From NCBI RefSeq assembly GCF_035994185.1, contig NZ_CP108538.1, positions 2,418,001 to 2,482,000 of the forward strand: 64,000 bases of DNA, written 5' to 3'. Shown here piece by piece: positions 10,287 through 17,395 of the stretch. A program made the position numbers and the translations under genes. The first letter of the stretch is position 1. Each line of letters starts with the position of its first letter. A model generated the notes under the pieces. It was not told the origin of the DNA. It saw only the letters and a list, made by a program, of their open reading frames with translations, and ran no database searches. The DNA is from Streptomyces sp. NBC_01217. Its GTDB lineage: Bacteria; Actinomycetota; Actinomycetes; Streptomycetales; Streptomycetaceae.

Positions 10287-10303
10287 ATACCCCATGGGGG
10301 TAT
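10287..10303. promoter_or_regulatory. CsoR-like copper operator
   Basis: ATACCCC-ATG-GGGGTAT is a perfect 7-bp inverted repeat around a 3-bp centre. G/C tracts flanked by A/T arms are the hallmark of operators of the Cu(I)-sensing repressor CsoR. It lies 50 bp before the His-rich DUF4396 gene and 4 bp after the nfo stop. Function is inferred from the motif. Confidence 0.7.
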
Positions 10304-10352
10304 ACGGTTCTTCCTGTCGGCAGGAACCGCTACTCGGCATTGGGGGATCGCC

Positions 10353-10937
10353 ATGCGGCACGACACACAGCACGGGCAGCACGGACAGCACACGGAGCAC
10401 GGCGGGCACGCGGAGCATGGTGAACACGGCGGGCACGGTGAGCACGCCGACCACTCAGGTCACTCCCACCACGCCGACCACACCGGCCACCACCCCGGCA
10501 AGGCCGGCTGGGCCATGGCCGCGCAGGCCACCCTCCACTGCCTGACCGGATGCGCCATCGGCGAGATCCTCGGCATGGTGATCGGCACGGCGCTCGGCTG
10601 GGGCAACATGGAGACGATGGTGCTCGCGATCGTCCTGGCCTTCTTCTTCGGCTACACGCTCACACTGCGCTCCATCCGGAAGGCCGGAGTCGACTTCCGT
10701 ACGGCCCTGCGGGTCGCCCTCGCCGCCGACACCCTCTCCATCGCGGTGATGGAGCTGATCGACAACGGCGTGATCGCACTGTGGCCGGGCGCCATGGACG
10801 CGGCTCTCTCCGACGCACTGTTCTGGGGAGCGCTCGCGCTCTCGCTCGCCTTCGCCTTCGTCGTCACCACACCGGTCAACAAGTGGATGATCGGCCGGGG
10901 CAAGGGCCACGCGGTGGTGCACCAGTACCACCACTGA
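10353..10937 (+). CDS. DUF4396 membrane protein with His-rich N-terminus, probable copper handling
   Basis: The 194-residue protein begins with about 48 residues in which roughly every third residue is histidine (HGQH, EHGGH, HSHHADH), a likely metal-binding tail. It continues with four hydrophobic segments (about 53-75, 80-100, 115-135, 150-172) of the DUF4396 type. The C-terminus HAVVHQYHH is also histidine-rich. A CsoR-like operator upstream suggests induction by copper, so a role in copper binding, storage or transport at the membrane is likely. The transport reaction itself is not established. The convergent gene downstream is separated by a hairpin at 10945-10964. Confidence 0.8.
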   Translation: MRHDTQHGQHGQHTEHGGHAEHGEHGGHGEHADHSGHSHHADHTGHHPGKAGWAMAAQATLHCLTGCAIGEILGMVIGTALGWGNMETMVLAIVLAFFFGYTLTLRSIRKAGVDFRTALRVALAADTLSIAVMELIDNGVIALWPGAMDAALSDALFWGALALSLAFAFVVTTPVNKWMIGRGKGHAVVHQYHH

Positions 10938-10944
10938 AAGCGCT

Positions 10945-10964
10945 CCCGGCCCGCCCGGGCCGGG
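10945..10964. terminator. GC-rich hairpin between convergent genes
   Basis: CCCGGCCCG and CGGGCCGGG form a 9-bp inverted repeat with a 2-nt centre (8 bp with a tetraloop). It sits between the stops of the DUF4396 gene and the sulfite-oxidase-like gene. No T-tract follows, as is usual in Streptomyces. Confidence 0.6.
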
Positions 10965-10974
10965 GGCCGCAGGG

Positions 10975-11607
10975 TCAGAGCTCGGGGCCGTCCCCGGGCT
11001 CTTCCTGGTAGGAGTAGCGCTGCTCGCACCACGGGTCACCGATGTTGTGGTAGCCGCGCTCCTCCCAGAAGCCGCGGCGGTCGGCCGTCATGTACTCGAC
11101 GCCCCGGACCCACTTGGGCCCCTTCCAGGCGTAGAGGTGCGGCACGACGAGCCGGAGCGGGAAGCCGTGCTCGGCGGTGAGCAGCTCACCGCCCTTGTGG
11201 GTGGCGAAAAGCGTTCGGTCCGAGGCGAAGTCGGAGAGCCGCAGGTTGGAGCTGAATCCGTACTCCGCCCAGACCATCACATGAGTGACGTTCGGCGCGG
11301 GTGGCGCGAGTTCCAGGACCGTACGGGCGAGCACCCCGCCCCATTCCGCGCCGAGCATGCTGAATTTGGTGACGCAGTGCAGGTCAGCGACGACCGAGGT
11401 GAACGGCAGTACCGAGAACTCCTGATGGTTCCAGCAGCGCTTCTCGCCGTCGGCCGTAGCACCGAAGACCCGGAATTCCCAGCGGTCGGGCTTGAACTTG
11501 GGTACGGGCCCGTAGTGGGTAACCGGCCAGCCGCGCTGGAGTCGCTGTCCCGGCGGAAGCTCGGACTGCTCTGACGCGCTGCTTTCCCGGCTTTCCGGCT
11601 GACCCAT
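10975..11607 (-). CDS. Sulfite oxidase-like molybdopterin oxidoreductase
   Basis: The 210-residue protein is a single molybdopterin-binding domain of the sulfite oxidase fold (SUOX/MsrP-like). It has LPPGQ, the conserved molybdenum-ligand cysteine in DLHCVTKFS, the GVLARTVLELA segment and the conserved C-terminal GPKWVRGVEYM. No signal peptide or heme domain is seen, so it is cytoplasmic and single-domain, unlike eukaryotic sulfite oxidase. The ATG at 11607 is chosen over an upstream start because it has a GGAG-type site just before it. Substrate unknown. Confidence 0.85.
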   Translation of the reverse strand: MGQPESRESSASEQSELPPGQRLQRGWPVTHYGPVPKFKPDRWEFRVFGATADGEKRCWNHQEFSVLPFTSVVADLHCVTKFSMLGAEWGGVLARTVLELAPPAPNVTHVMVWAEYGFSSNLRLSDFASDRTLFATHKGGELLTAEHGFPLRLVVPHLYAWKGPKWVRGVEYMTADRRGFWEERGYHNIGDPWCEQRYSYQEEPGDGPEL

Positions 11608-11761
11608 GACTCCATGGTGACAGACAGGCAGGGGTGGTCCTGACCAGGGCAAGGACTATTCAGGCAACTCGTACTAAGCATGTACTTACTGGACGATCAC
11701 GGGGTGCGGTGCGAGGATGCGGCCAACTTGCCCAGTTCACCGGTTGGAAGGAGCCTCTGCA

Positions 11762-12241
11762 ATGCAGGGCGACCCCGAGGTCCTTGAGTTCCTGAACGAG
11801 CAACTGACCGCCGAGTTGACGGCCATCAATCAGTACTTCCTGCATGCAAAGATGCAGGAAAACTTCGGCTGGACGAAGCTCGCGAAGTACACCCGCTCCG
11901 AGTCGTTCGACGAGATGAAGCACGCCGAGATCCTTACGGACCGCATTCTCTTCCTCGATGGACTGCCCAACTACCAGCGGTTGTTCCATGTGCGGGTGGG
12001 TCAGACGGTGACCGAGATGTTCCAGGCCGACCGCCAGGTCGAGGTGGAGGCGATCGACCGCCTCAAGCGCGGGATCGAGCTGATGCGCGGCAAGGGCGAC
12101 ATCACGTCCGCAAACATCTTTGAGTCGATCCTGGAGGACGAGGAGCACCACATCGACTACCTCGACACCCAGCTGGAACTGGTGGAGAAGCTCGGCGAGC
12201 CGCTCTATATCGCACAGGTGATCGAGCAACCCGACAGCTGA
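11762..12241 (+). CDS. bfr: Bacterioferritin
   Basis: The 159-residue four-helix protein forms the 24-subunit heme-containing iron store. Ferroxidase ligands are visible: Glu in NEQLTAELTAINQY, ExxH in SFDEMKHAE, and EDEEHH with its downstream glutamate/histidine. Met-52-type heme ligation is plausible in the HAEILTDRILFLDG region. The frame is open upstream, but the ATG at 11762 has an AAGGAG site 8-9 nt before it and gives the normal length. It faces the ferredoxin gene bfd across a 28-bp gap. Confidence 0.95.
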   Translation: MQGDPEVLEFLNEQLTAELTAINQYFLHAKMQENFGWTKLAKYTRSESFDEMKHAEILTDRILFLDGLPNYQRLFHVRVGQTVTEMFQADRQVEVEAIDRLKRGIELMRGKGDITSANIFESILEDEEHHIDYLDTQLELVEKLGEPLYIAQVIEQPDS

Positions 12242-12269
12242 GGGCTGCCGGTCGGGGCCGCAGGGGCGG

Positions 12270-12578
12270 TCAGGCCGCCTCGGAGAGCCGGACGGCCGGG
12301 GCCACGCCGGGGGCGATCTCGGGAGCGATGACCGGGGCGACCTCGGGGACGGCGTCCGGAGTGATCCCGGCGGCGGTGCCGGGCGCCCGCTTCCCGTCGA
12401 GCAGTTCGCGGCGCGGGCAGGCCCCACGGCCCAGGACAGCCTGGATGGCGCGGACGCAGCTGCCACAGTCGGTACCCGCCTTGCAGACGGAGGCGATCTG
12501 CCGGGGCGTGCACGCCCCGGCTTCCGCATGGTCCTTGACCTGCTTCTCCGTGATGCCGAAGCACGAGCAGACATACAT
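12270..12578 (-). CDS. bfd: Bacterioferritin-associated ferredoxin
   Basis: The 102-residue protein starts with the Bfd-like [2Fe-2S] domain: CSCF near residue 4 and C-x32-35-CGSC (KAGTDCGSC). This ferredoxin reduces the Bfr core so iron can be released. After about residue 60 there is an Ala/Pro/Val/Glu-rich tail (TPDAVPEVAPVIAPEIAPG) not found in the classic 64-residue Bfd. The ATG at 12578 is preceded by GGGAGGTGA at proper spacing, so it is preferred to the GTG three codons upstream. An iron box lies 45 bp upstream. Confidence 0.92.
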   Translation of the reverse strand: MYVCSCFGITEKQVKDHAEAGACTPRQIASVCKAGTDCGSCVRAIQAVLGRGACPRRELLDGKRAPGTAAGITPDAVPEVAPVIAPEIAPGVAPAVRLSEAA

Positions 12579-12622
12579 GCGGTTCACCTCCCGGCGGGGT
12601 CGGTCGTCACTGCCACCCCGTG

Positions 12623-12641
12623 ATCGGTGAGGCTAACCTAA
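12623..12641 (-). promoter_or_regulatory. Iron box (DmdR1/IdeR operator) of bfd
   Basis: The minus strand reads TTAGGTTAGCCTCACCGAT. It matches the actinobacterial iron box (TTAGGTTAGGCTCACCTAA in the well-known desferrioxamine promoter) at 16 of 19 positions, with one arm perfect. It sits 45 bp before the bfd ATG, so Fe-bound DmdR1/IdeR would repress bfd and low iron would release it. Confidence 0.85.
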
Positions 12642-12682
12642 CCTTACCCGGCGCCCCGAGCCCTTGAAAGCCCCCGAACGCC

Positions 12683-12719
12683 CTGTGGGGCACGGATCAC
12701 ATCGATCCGTACCCCACAG
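12683..12719 (-). terminator. Terminator hairpin of aroH
   Basis: A 16-bp inverted repeat (arms 12683-12698 and 12704-12719, one mismatch, loop ACATC) begins 28 bp past the aroH stop. It is the strongest hairpin between aroH and bfd and fits a rho-independent terminator without T-tract. Confidence 0.8.
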
Positions 12720-12746
12720 TCGTACGTGCGCTGTCTGCGGTGATGC

Positions 12747-14099
12747 CTACTGGTCCCGGTACATCTCGGCGACCAGGAACGCCAGGTCGAGGGACTGGCT
12801 GCGGTTGAGGCGCGGGTCGCAGGCCGTCTCGTAGCGCTGGTGCAGATCGTCCACGAAGATCTCGTGGCCGCCGCCGACGCACTCGGTGACATCGTCACCG
12901 GTGAGCTCGACGTGGATGCCGCCCGGGTGCGTGCCCAGGCCCTTGTGCACCTCGAAGAAGCCCTTGACCTCGTCCAGGACGTCGTCGAAGCGACGGGTCT
13001 TGTGGCCGGAGGCGGCCTCGAAGGTGTTGCCGTGCATCGGGTCGGTCACCCACGCAACAGTGGCGCCGGAGGCGGTGACCTTCTCGACCAGGGCGGGGAG
13101 CTTGTCGCGGACCTTGTCGGCGCCCATGCGGACGATGAAGGTCAGCCGGCCGGGCTCGCGCTCGGGGTCCAGGCGCTCGATGTAGCCGAGCGCCTCGTCG
13201 ACGGTGGTCGTCGGGCCGAGCTTGATGCCGATGGGGTTGCGGATCTTCGAGGCGAACTCGATGTGCGCGCCGTCCATCTGGCGGGTGCGCTCACCGATCC
13301 ACACCATGTGGCCGGAGGTGTCGTACAGCTGCCCGGTCCGCGAGTCGGTGCGGGTCAGCGCCGACTCGTAGTCCAGCAGCAGACCCTCGTGCGAGGAGTA
13401 GAACTCGACCGCCTTGAACTCGGCCGGGTCCGTACCGCACGCCTTCATGAAGTTCAGCGCGTTGTCGATCTCGCGGGCGAGCGCCTCGTAGCGCTGACCG
13501 GACGGGGAGGACTTCACGAAGTCCTGGTTCCAGGCGTGCACCTGGCGCAGGTCGGCGTAACCACCGGTGGTGAAGGCGCGGACCAGGTTCAGCGTGGAAG
13601 CGGATGCGTGGTACATCTGCTTCAGCCGGTCGGGGTCCGGGACGCGGGCTTCCTCGGTGAAGGCGAAGCCGTTGACGGAGTCGCCACGGTAGGTCGGCAG
13701 GGTGATGCCGTCGCGGGTCTCGGTCGACTTGGAGCGCGGCTTGGAGTACTGCCCGGCGATCCGGCCCACCTTGACGACGGGGACGGAGGCCGCGTAGGTC
13801 AGGACGGCGCTCATCTGGAGCAGCGTCTTCAGCTTGGCCCGGATGTGGTCGGCGGACACGGCGTCGAAGGCCTCGGCGCAGTCGCCGCCCTGCAGCAGGA
13901 ACGCCTCGCCCTTGGCGACGGCTCCCATGCGGGCACGCAGCTGGTCGCACTCGCCCGCGAAGACGAGCGGCGGATACGACGCGAGGTCCGCGAGTACATC
14001 GCGCAGAGCCTCGGCATCGGGGTATTCGGGCTGCTGCGCCGCGGGAAGGTCTCGCCAGGTGTTGCCACCGGCGACGGAGGTATTGGCGTTCACGGTCAC
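12747..14099 (-). CDS. aroH: 3-deoxy-7-phosphoheptulonate synthase, class II
   Basis: The 450-residue plant/actinobacterial-type DAHP synthase catalyses the first step of the shikimate pathway (PEP + erythrose 4-phosphate). Motifs include NTWRDLPAAQQPEYPD, FAGECDQLR, LLQGGDCAEAF with the metal-binding Cys, RIAGQYSKPRS, VWIGERTRQ, TDPMHGNT and GGIHVELTGDDVTEC. A longer frame reaches 14198 but the family start is VTVNANTS. The GTG at 14099 sits 7 nt after TAATGT, so the mRNA is probably leaderless. It is divergent from the trp leader and trpEG, giving head-to-head genes for the first step of the aromatic pathway and of its tryptophan branch. Confidence 0.95.
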   Translation of the reverse strand: MTVNANTSVAGGNTWRDLPAAQQPEYPDAEALRDVLADLASYPPLVFAGECDQLRARMGAVAKGEAFLLQGGDCAEAFDAVSADHIRAKLKTLLQMSAVLTYAASVPVVKVGRIAGQYSKPRSKSTETRDGITLPTYRGDSVNGFAFTEEARVPDPDRLKQMYHASASTLNLVRAFTTGGYADLRQVHAWNQDFVKSSPSGQRYEALAREIDNALNFMKACGTDPAEFKAVEFYSSHEGLLLDYESALTRTDSRTGQLYDTSGHMVWIGERTRQMDGAHIEFASKIRNPIGIKLGPTTTVDEALGYIERLDPEREPGRLTFIVRMGADKVRDKLPALVEKVTASGATVAWVTDPMHGNTFEAASGHKTRRFDDVLDEVKGFFEVHKGLGTHPGGIHVELTGDDVTECVGGGHEIFVDDLHQRYETACDPRLNRSQSLDLAFLVAEMYRDQ

Positions 14100-14106
14100 A
14101 CCGACA

Positions 14107-14112
14107 ACATTA
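14107..14112 (-). promoter_or_regulatory. Putative -10 box of leaderless aroH
   Basis: Minus-strand TAATGT (close to TATAAT) ends 7 nt before the GTG at 14099. It fixes the preferred aroH start. Confidence 0.6.
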
Positions 14113-14183
14113 CGGGGTCCGGCGGTACGTCCATCCGTAGGCTCAACAGTTGAGACGCGCGCTCGGATGACGTGCTCATCCGT

Positions 14184-14189
14184 TAGGGT
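14184..14189 (+). promoter_or_regulatory. Putative -10 box of the trp leader
   Basis: TAGGGT ends 7 nt before the leader-peptide ATG at 14197, with no ribosome-binding site in between. The attenuator transcript would therefore be leaderless. Confidence 0.6.
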
Positions 14190-14196
14190 TCGGTTC

Positions 14197-14253
14197 ATGT
14201 TCGCGCAGACGACCCAGAACTGGTGGTGGACCGCTCATCCGGCGGCCCACTGA
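14197..14253 (+). CDS. trpL: trp operon leader peptide
   Basis: This 18-codon frame encodes MFAQTTQNWWWTAHPAAH, with three consecutive tryptophan codons at positions 9-11. It ends 23 bp before a perfect terminator hairpin and 91 bp before trpEG. That is the layout of a ribosome-mediated attenuator: stalling at the Trp codons when charged tRNA-Trp is scarce would prevent terminator folding. The random chance of three adjacent TGG codons exactly here is small. The ATG is probably also the 5' end of the transcript. Confidence 0.93.
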   Translation: MFAQTTQNWWWTAHPAAH

Positions 14254-14276
14254 TCAATCGCGCGACAGACCACGCG

Positions 14277-14299
14277 AAGGCCGCCCGAGGGGCGGCCTT
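14277..14299 (+). terminator. trp attenuator terminator
   Basis: AAGGCCGCCC and GGGCGGCCTT form a perfect 10-bp stem with a GAG loop, followed by CTCTGCGTTT. It lies between the WWW leader peptide and trpEG and is the terminator arm of the attenuator. Confidence 0.9.
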
Positions 14300-14344
14300 C
14301 TCTGCGTTTCGGGAGCCGTTCCTCCATAAGGAAGGAACACCCCC

Positions 14345-16237
14345 ATGTCTCAGCCCCACCGCACCGATCTCGTCATCGAGAGGCTTCTCGACGACGACTG
14401 CCCGCCGTTCGCGCTGTTGCGCCGGCGCACCCCCGGCCACGACCAGGACACCGTCGAGGTGCTGATCGGCCGGGTACGGGAAGCGGACCGGCTCGCCGAT
14501 CTCCCGGTCGGTGCGCTGCCCACGCTCGCCCTGGTGCCGTTCCGGCAGATCGCCGAGCGCGGTTTCGATGTGCGCGACGACGGGACGCCGCTGTCCGTGC
14601 TGGTCGCGGACGAGACGTACGAGCTGCCGCTCGCCGAGGTACTGGACCGCCTGCCGGCCCATGACGTACGGGTCGAGGACGGCTCCTTCGACGTGGCCGA
14701 CGAGGAGTACGCGGGGATCGTGCGACGGGTCATCGAGGACGAGATCGGGCAGGGCGAGGGCGCGAACTTCGTCGTACGGCGGACCTTCCGGGGCGAGATC
14801 CCCGGCTTCGGGCGGGCCGACGCGCTGACGCTCTTCCGGCGGCTGCTGGCCGGTGAGCGGGGCGCGTACTGGACGTTCGTCGTGCACACCGGGGTCAGGA
14901 CGCTCGTCGGCGCCAGTCCGGAGGTGCATGTGCGGATGTCCGGCGGGACGGTCGTGATGAACCCGATCAGCGGTACGTACCGCTACCCCGACGGGGGCCC
15001 GACCACCGAGAATCTGCTGGCCTTCCTCGCCGACGGCAAGGAGAGGGACGAGCTCTCCATGGTGGTCGACGAGGAACTCAAGATGATGTGCACCGTCGGC
15101 GACATGGGCGGGGTGGTGGTCGGACCGCGGCTCAAGGAGATGGCCCATCTCGCCCATACGGAGTACGAGCTGCGCGGACGTTCCTCGCTCGATGTGCGCC
15201 AGGTGCTGAAGGAGACCATGTTCGCGGCCACGGTCACCGGCTCCCCCGTGCAGAACGCCTGCCGGGTCATCGAGCGGTACGAGCCGGGCGGGCGCGGGTA
15301 CTACGCGGGCGCGCTGGCCCTGCTGCAGCACAAGCCGGGCGGGACACAGACACTGGACTCGCCGATCCTGATCCGTACCGCCGACATCTCGGCCGACGGA
15401 CAGCTGCGGGTAGCGGTCGGGGCGACGCTCGTACGCCACTCCGATCCGGACAGCGAGGTCGCCGAGACCCATGCGAAGGCGGCCGGGGTGCTGACCGCGC
15501 TGGGGGTGCGGCCGGGCCGGCCGCGGACCGAGGCGGCACGTGCGCCGCTGGCGGGCGACCCGCGGGTGCAGGCGGCGCTGGCCGCCCGGCGGGACGGTCT
15601 CGCGCCGTTCTGGCTGCGGATGCAGGAGCGTACGCACGAGCTGTCCGGACATGCCCTGGTGATCGACGGGGAGGACACCTTCACCGCGATGCTGGCGCAT
15701 CTGCTGCGCTCCTCGGGGCTGGAGGTGTCGGTGCACCGCTACGACGAGCCGGGGCTGCGCGAGCGCGTCCGGGCGCACGAGGGCCCTCTCGTGCTGGGTC
15801 CCGGGCCCGGGAATCCGGGCGACACCACCGATCCGAAGATGCGGCTGCTGCGCGGGTTCGCCGCGGAGCTGGTCCGTGATCACCGGCACGGGCTGCTGGG
15901 GGTCTGTCTCGGCCATGAGCTGATCGCGGCGGAGCTCGGCCTGGACATCGTCCGCAAGACCGTGCCGTACCAGGGCACGCAGACCCGGATCGAACTGTTC
16001 GGCCGGCCGGAGACCGTCGGCTTCTACAACAGCTTCACCGCGCGCTGCGACGACGCGGTGGTCGCCGAACTGGCGGCGCACGGTGTCGAGTCGAGCCTGG
16101 ACGCGGCGACCGGGGAACTGCACGCACTGCGCGGGCCGGGCTTCGCCTCCGTGCAGTTCCACCCGGAATCGGTGCTGACCCTGCGCGGCGCGGCGATCGT
16201 GGCCGGTCTGCTAGCGGGGCTGCCGGTCGCCGGTTGA
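14345..16237 (+). CDS. trpEG: Fused anthranilate synthase TrpE-TrpG
   Basis: The 630-residue protein fuses the chorismate-using TrpE domain (about 1-420) to a class I glutamine amidotransferase (about 440-630). It converts chorismate and glutamine to anthranilate. The TrpE part has SPEVHVRMSGGTVVMNPISGT, DELSMVVDEELKMM and VTGSPVQNACRVIE. The amidotransferase part has GPGPGNPGD, the nucleophile Cys521 in GVCLGHE, and His606/Glu608 in FHPES. The domain layout is that of the phenazine-type single-chain enzyme found in Streptomyces primary and phenazine metabolism. Linkage to a WWW attenuator and aroH argues for primary tryptophan synthesis. Confidence 0.93.
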   Translation: MSQPHRTDLVIERLLDDDCPPFALLRRRTPGHDQDTVEVLIGRVREADRLADLPVGALPTLALVPFRQIAERGFDVRDDGTPLSVLVADETYELPLAEVLDRLPAHDVRVEDGSFDVADEEYAGIVRRVIEDEIGQGEGANFVVRRTFRGEIPGFGRADALTLFRRLLAGERGAYWTFVVHTGVRTLVGASPEVHVRMSGGTVVMNPISGTYRYPDGGPTTENLLAFLADGKERDELSMVVDEELKMMCTVGDMGGVVVGPRLKEMAHLAHTEYELRGRSSLDVRQVLKETMFAATVTGSPVQNACRVIERYEPGGRGYYAGALALLQHKPGGTQTLDSPILIRTADISADGQLRVAVGATLVRHSDPDSEVAETHAKAAGVLTALGVRPGRPRTEAARAPLAGDPRVQAALAARRDGLAPFWLRMQERTHELSGHALVIDGEDTFTAMLAHLLRSSGLEVSVHRYDEPGLRERVRAHEGPLVLGPGPGNPGDTTDPKMRLLRGFAAELVRDHRHGLLGVCLGHELIAAELGLDIVRKTVPYQGTQTRIELFGRPETVGFYNSFTARCDDAVVAELAAHGVESSLDAATGELHALRGPGFASVQFHPESVLTLRGAAIVAGLLAGLPVAG

Positions 16238-16263
16238 AGGAACGGAAAGGGCGAACGGAGGAA

Positions 16264-16292
16264 CGGGATCCCGGACGGACTCCGGGATCCCG
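16264..16292. terminator. Bidirectional terminator between trpEG and the D-2-hydroxyacid dehydrogenase gene
   Basis: CGGGATCCCGG and CCGGGATCCCG are perfect 11-bp arms with a 7-nt loop, lying in the 57-bp gap between two convergent stops. Confidence 0.85.
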
Positions 16293-16294
16293 GT

Positions 16295-17296
16295 TCACCG
16301 GGAGAGCACCGGGACGAGGACGTTGTCGCTGCGGCGGCCGGCCAGATAGTCGGCGACGTTCTGCACGGTGGCGTCGGTGATCTGGGCCACGGCGTCCTCT
16401 GTGTAGTACGCCTGGTGCGAGGTCACTACGACGTTCGGGAAGGTGACGAGCCGGGCGAGGGTGTCGTCGTCGATGCCCTCCAGGGACTTGTCGAGGAAGA
16501 AGAGTCCGGCCTCCGCCTCGTACACATCGAGTCCGACACCCAGGAGACGGCCCGCGCGCAGCTCGGCGACCAGGGCCGTGGTGTCGATGAGTCCGCCGCG
16601 GCTGGAGTTGATCAGGATCGCGTCGTCCTTCATACGGGCCAGGGCGTCCTCGCCGATGATGTGGTGGGTCGTGGGCAGCAGCGGTACGTGCAGGCTGATC
16701 AGGTCGGACTCGGCGAGGAGCCGCTCCTTCTCGACGTACTCCATGCCGAGCGCGGCGCAGGCGGGGTTCTCGACGACGTCCCAGCCGAGCAGTCTCATGC
16801 CGAAACCGTGGGCGATACGGGTGAAGGCCTCGCCGATCTTGCCCGTGCCCATCACACCGGCCGTGCGTCCGTGCATGTCCCGGCCGAGGAGTCCGTCGAG
16901 CCGGAAGTCGAAGTCGCGGGTGCGGCTCGCGGCGCGGATGATGCGGCGGTTGACGGCCATCGCGAGGGTCCAGGCGAATTCCGCGACCGAGTACGGCGAG
17001 TAGTACGAGACCCGGGCGACCCGCAGGGCGAGCCGTTCGGCGACGTCGAGGTCGATGTTGTTGAAGCCGGTGGAGCGCTGGGCGATCATCTGCGTGCCGC
17101 CCGCCGCGAGGGTCTGCAGGACGGCGCTGCCCAGGTCGGAGTTGACGCTGGTGGAGATGATCTCGTAGCCGGCCGCGATGGGGGCGGTGTCCCTGGTGAG
17201 GGAGACGTCCAGGCAACGGACCTCGTGCTGTCCGGCGAAGGCCTTCTCGATGAGCGGCTTCTCGTCGGACTGCACACCGAATGCCAGGATTTCCAC
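16295..17296 (-). CDS. ldhA: D-lactate dehydrogenase-type 2-hydroxyacid dehydrogenase
   Basis: The 333-residue enzyme is an NAD-dependent D-isomer 2-hydroxyacid dehydrogenase, closest in layout to fermentative D-LDH. NAD-binding VMGTGKIGEAF is near residue 150, the substrate arginine in INSSRGGLID near 230, the catalytic Glu region in the AEAGLFFLD stretch, and the catalytic His in SHQAYYTEDA near 295. Interconversion of pyruvate and D-lactate is the family reaction. It is a single gene between convergent trpEG and pfkA on its own strand. Confidence 0.88.
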   Translation of the reverse strand: MEILAFGVQSDEKPLIEKAFAGQHEVRCLDVSLTRDTAPIAAGYEIISTSVNSDLGSAVLQTLAAGGTQMIAQRSTGFNNIDLDVAERLALRVARVSYYSPYSVAEFAWTLAMAVNRRIIRAASRTRDFDFRLDGLLGRDMHGRTAGVMGTGKIGEAFTRIAHGFGMRLLGWDVVENPACAALGMEYVEKERLLAESDLISLHVPLLPTTHHIIGEDALARMKDDAILINSSRGGLIDTTALVAELRAGRLLGVGLDVYEAEAGLFFLDKSLEGIDDDTLARLVTFPNVVVTSHQAYYTEDAVAQITDATVQNVADYLAGRRSDNVLVPVLSR

Positions 17297-17395
17297 GACT
17301 TCTCCCGTTTGCCGCGCGAACCAGGGAACATGGGCCGGTCATCGCGAATATACGGCCCATGCCCCGGGCGCGCCGCTCGGTCTCCGGTGCGCCGC

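Noticed and set aside
10311-10326. Small hairpin TTCCTG-TCGG-CAGGAA as a terminator of nfo.
   Set aside because: It is only 6 bp and lies after the copper-type operator, in the leader of the next gene.
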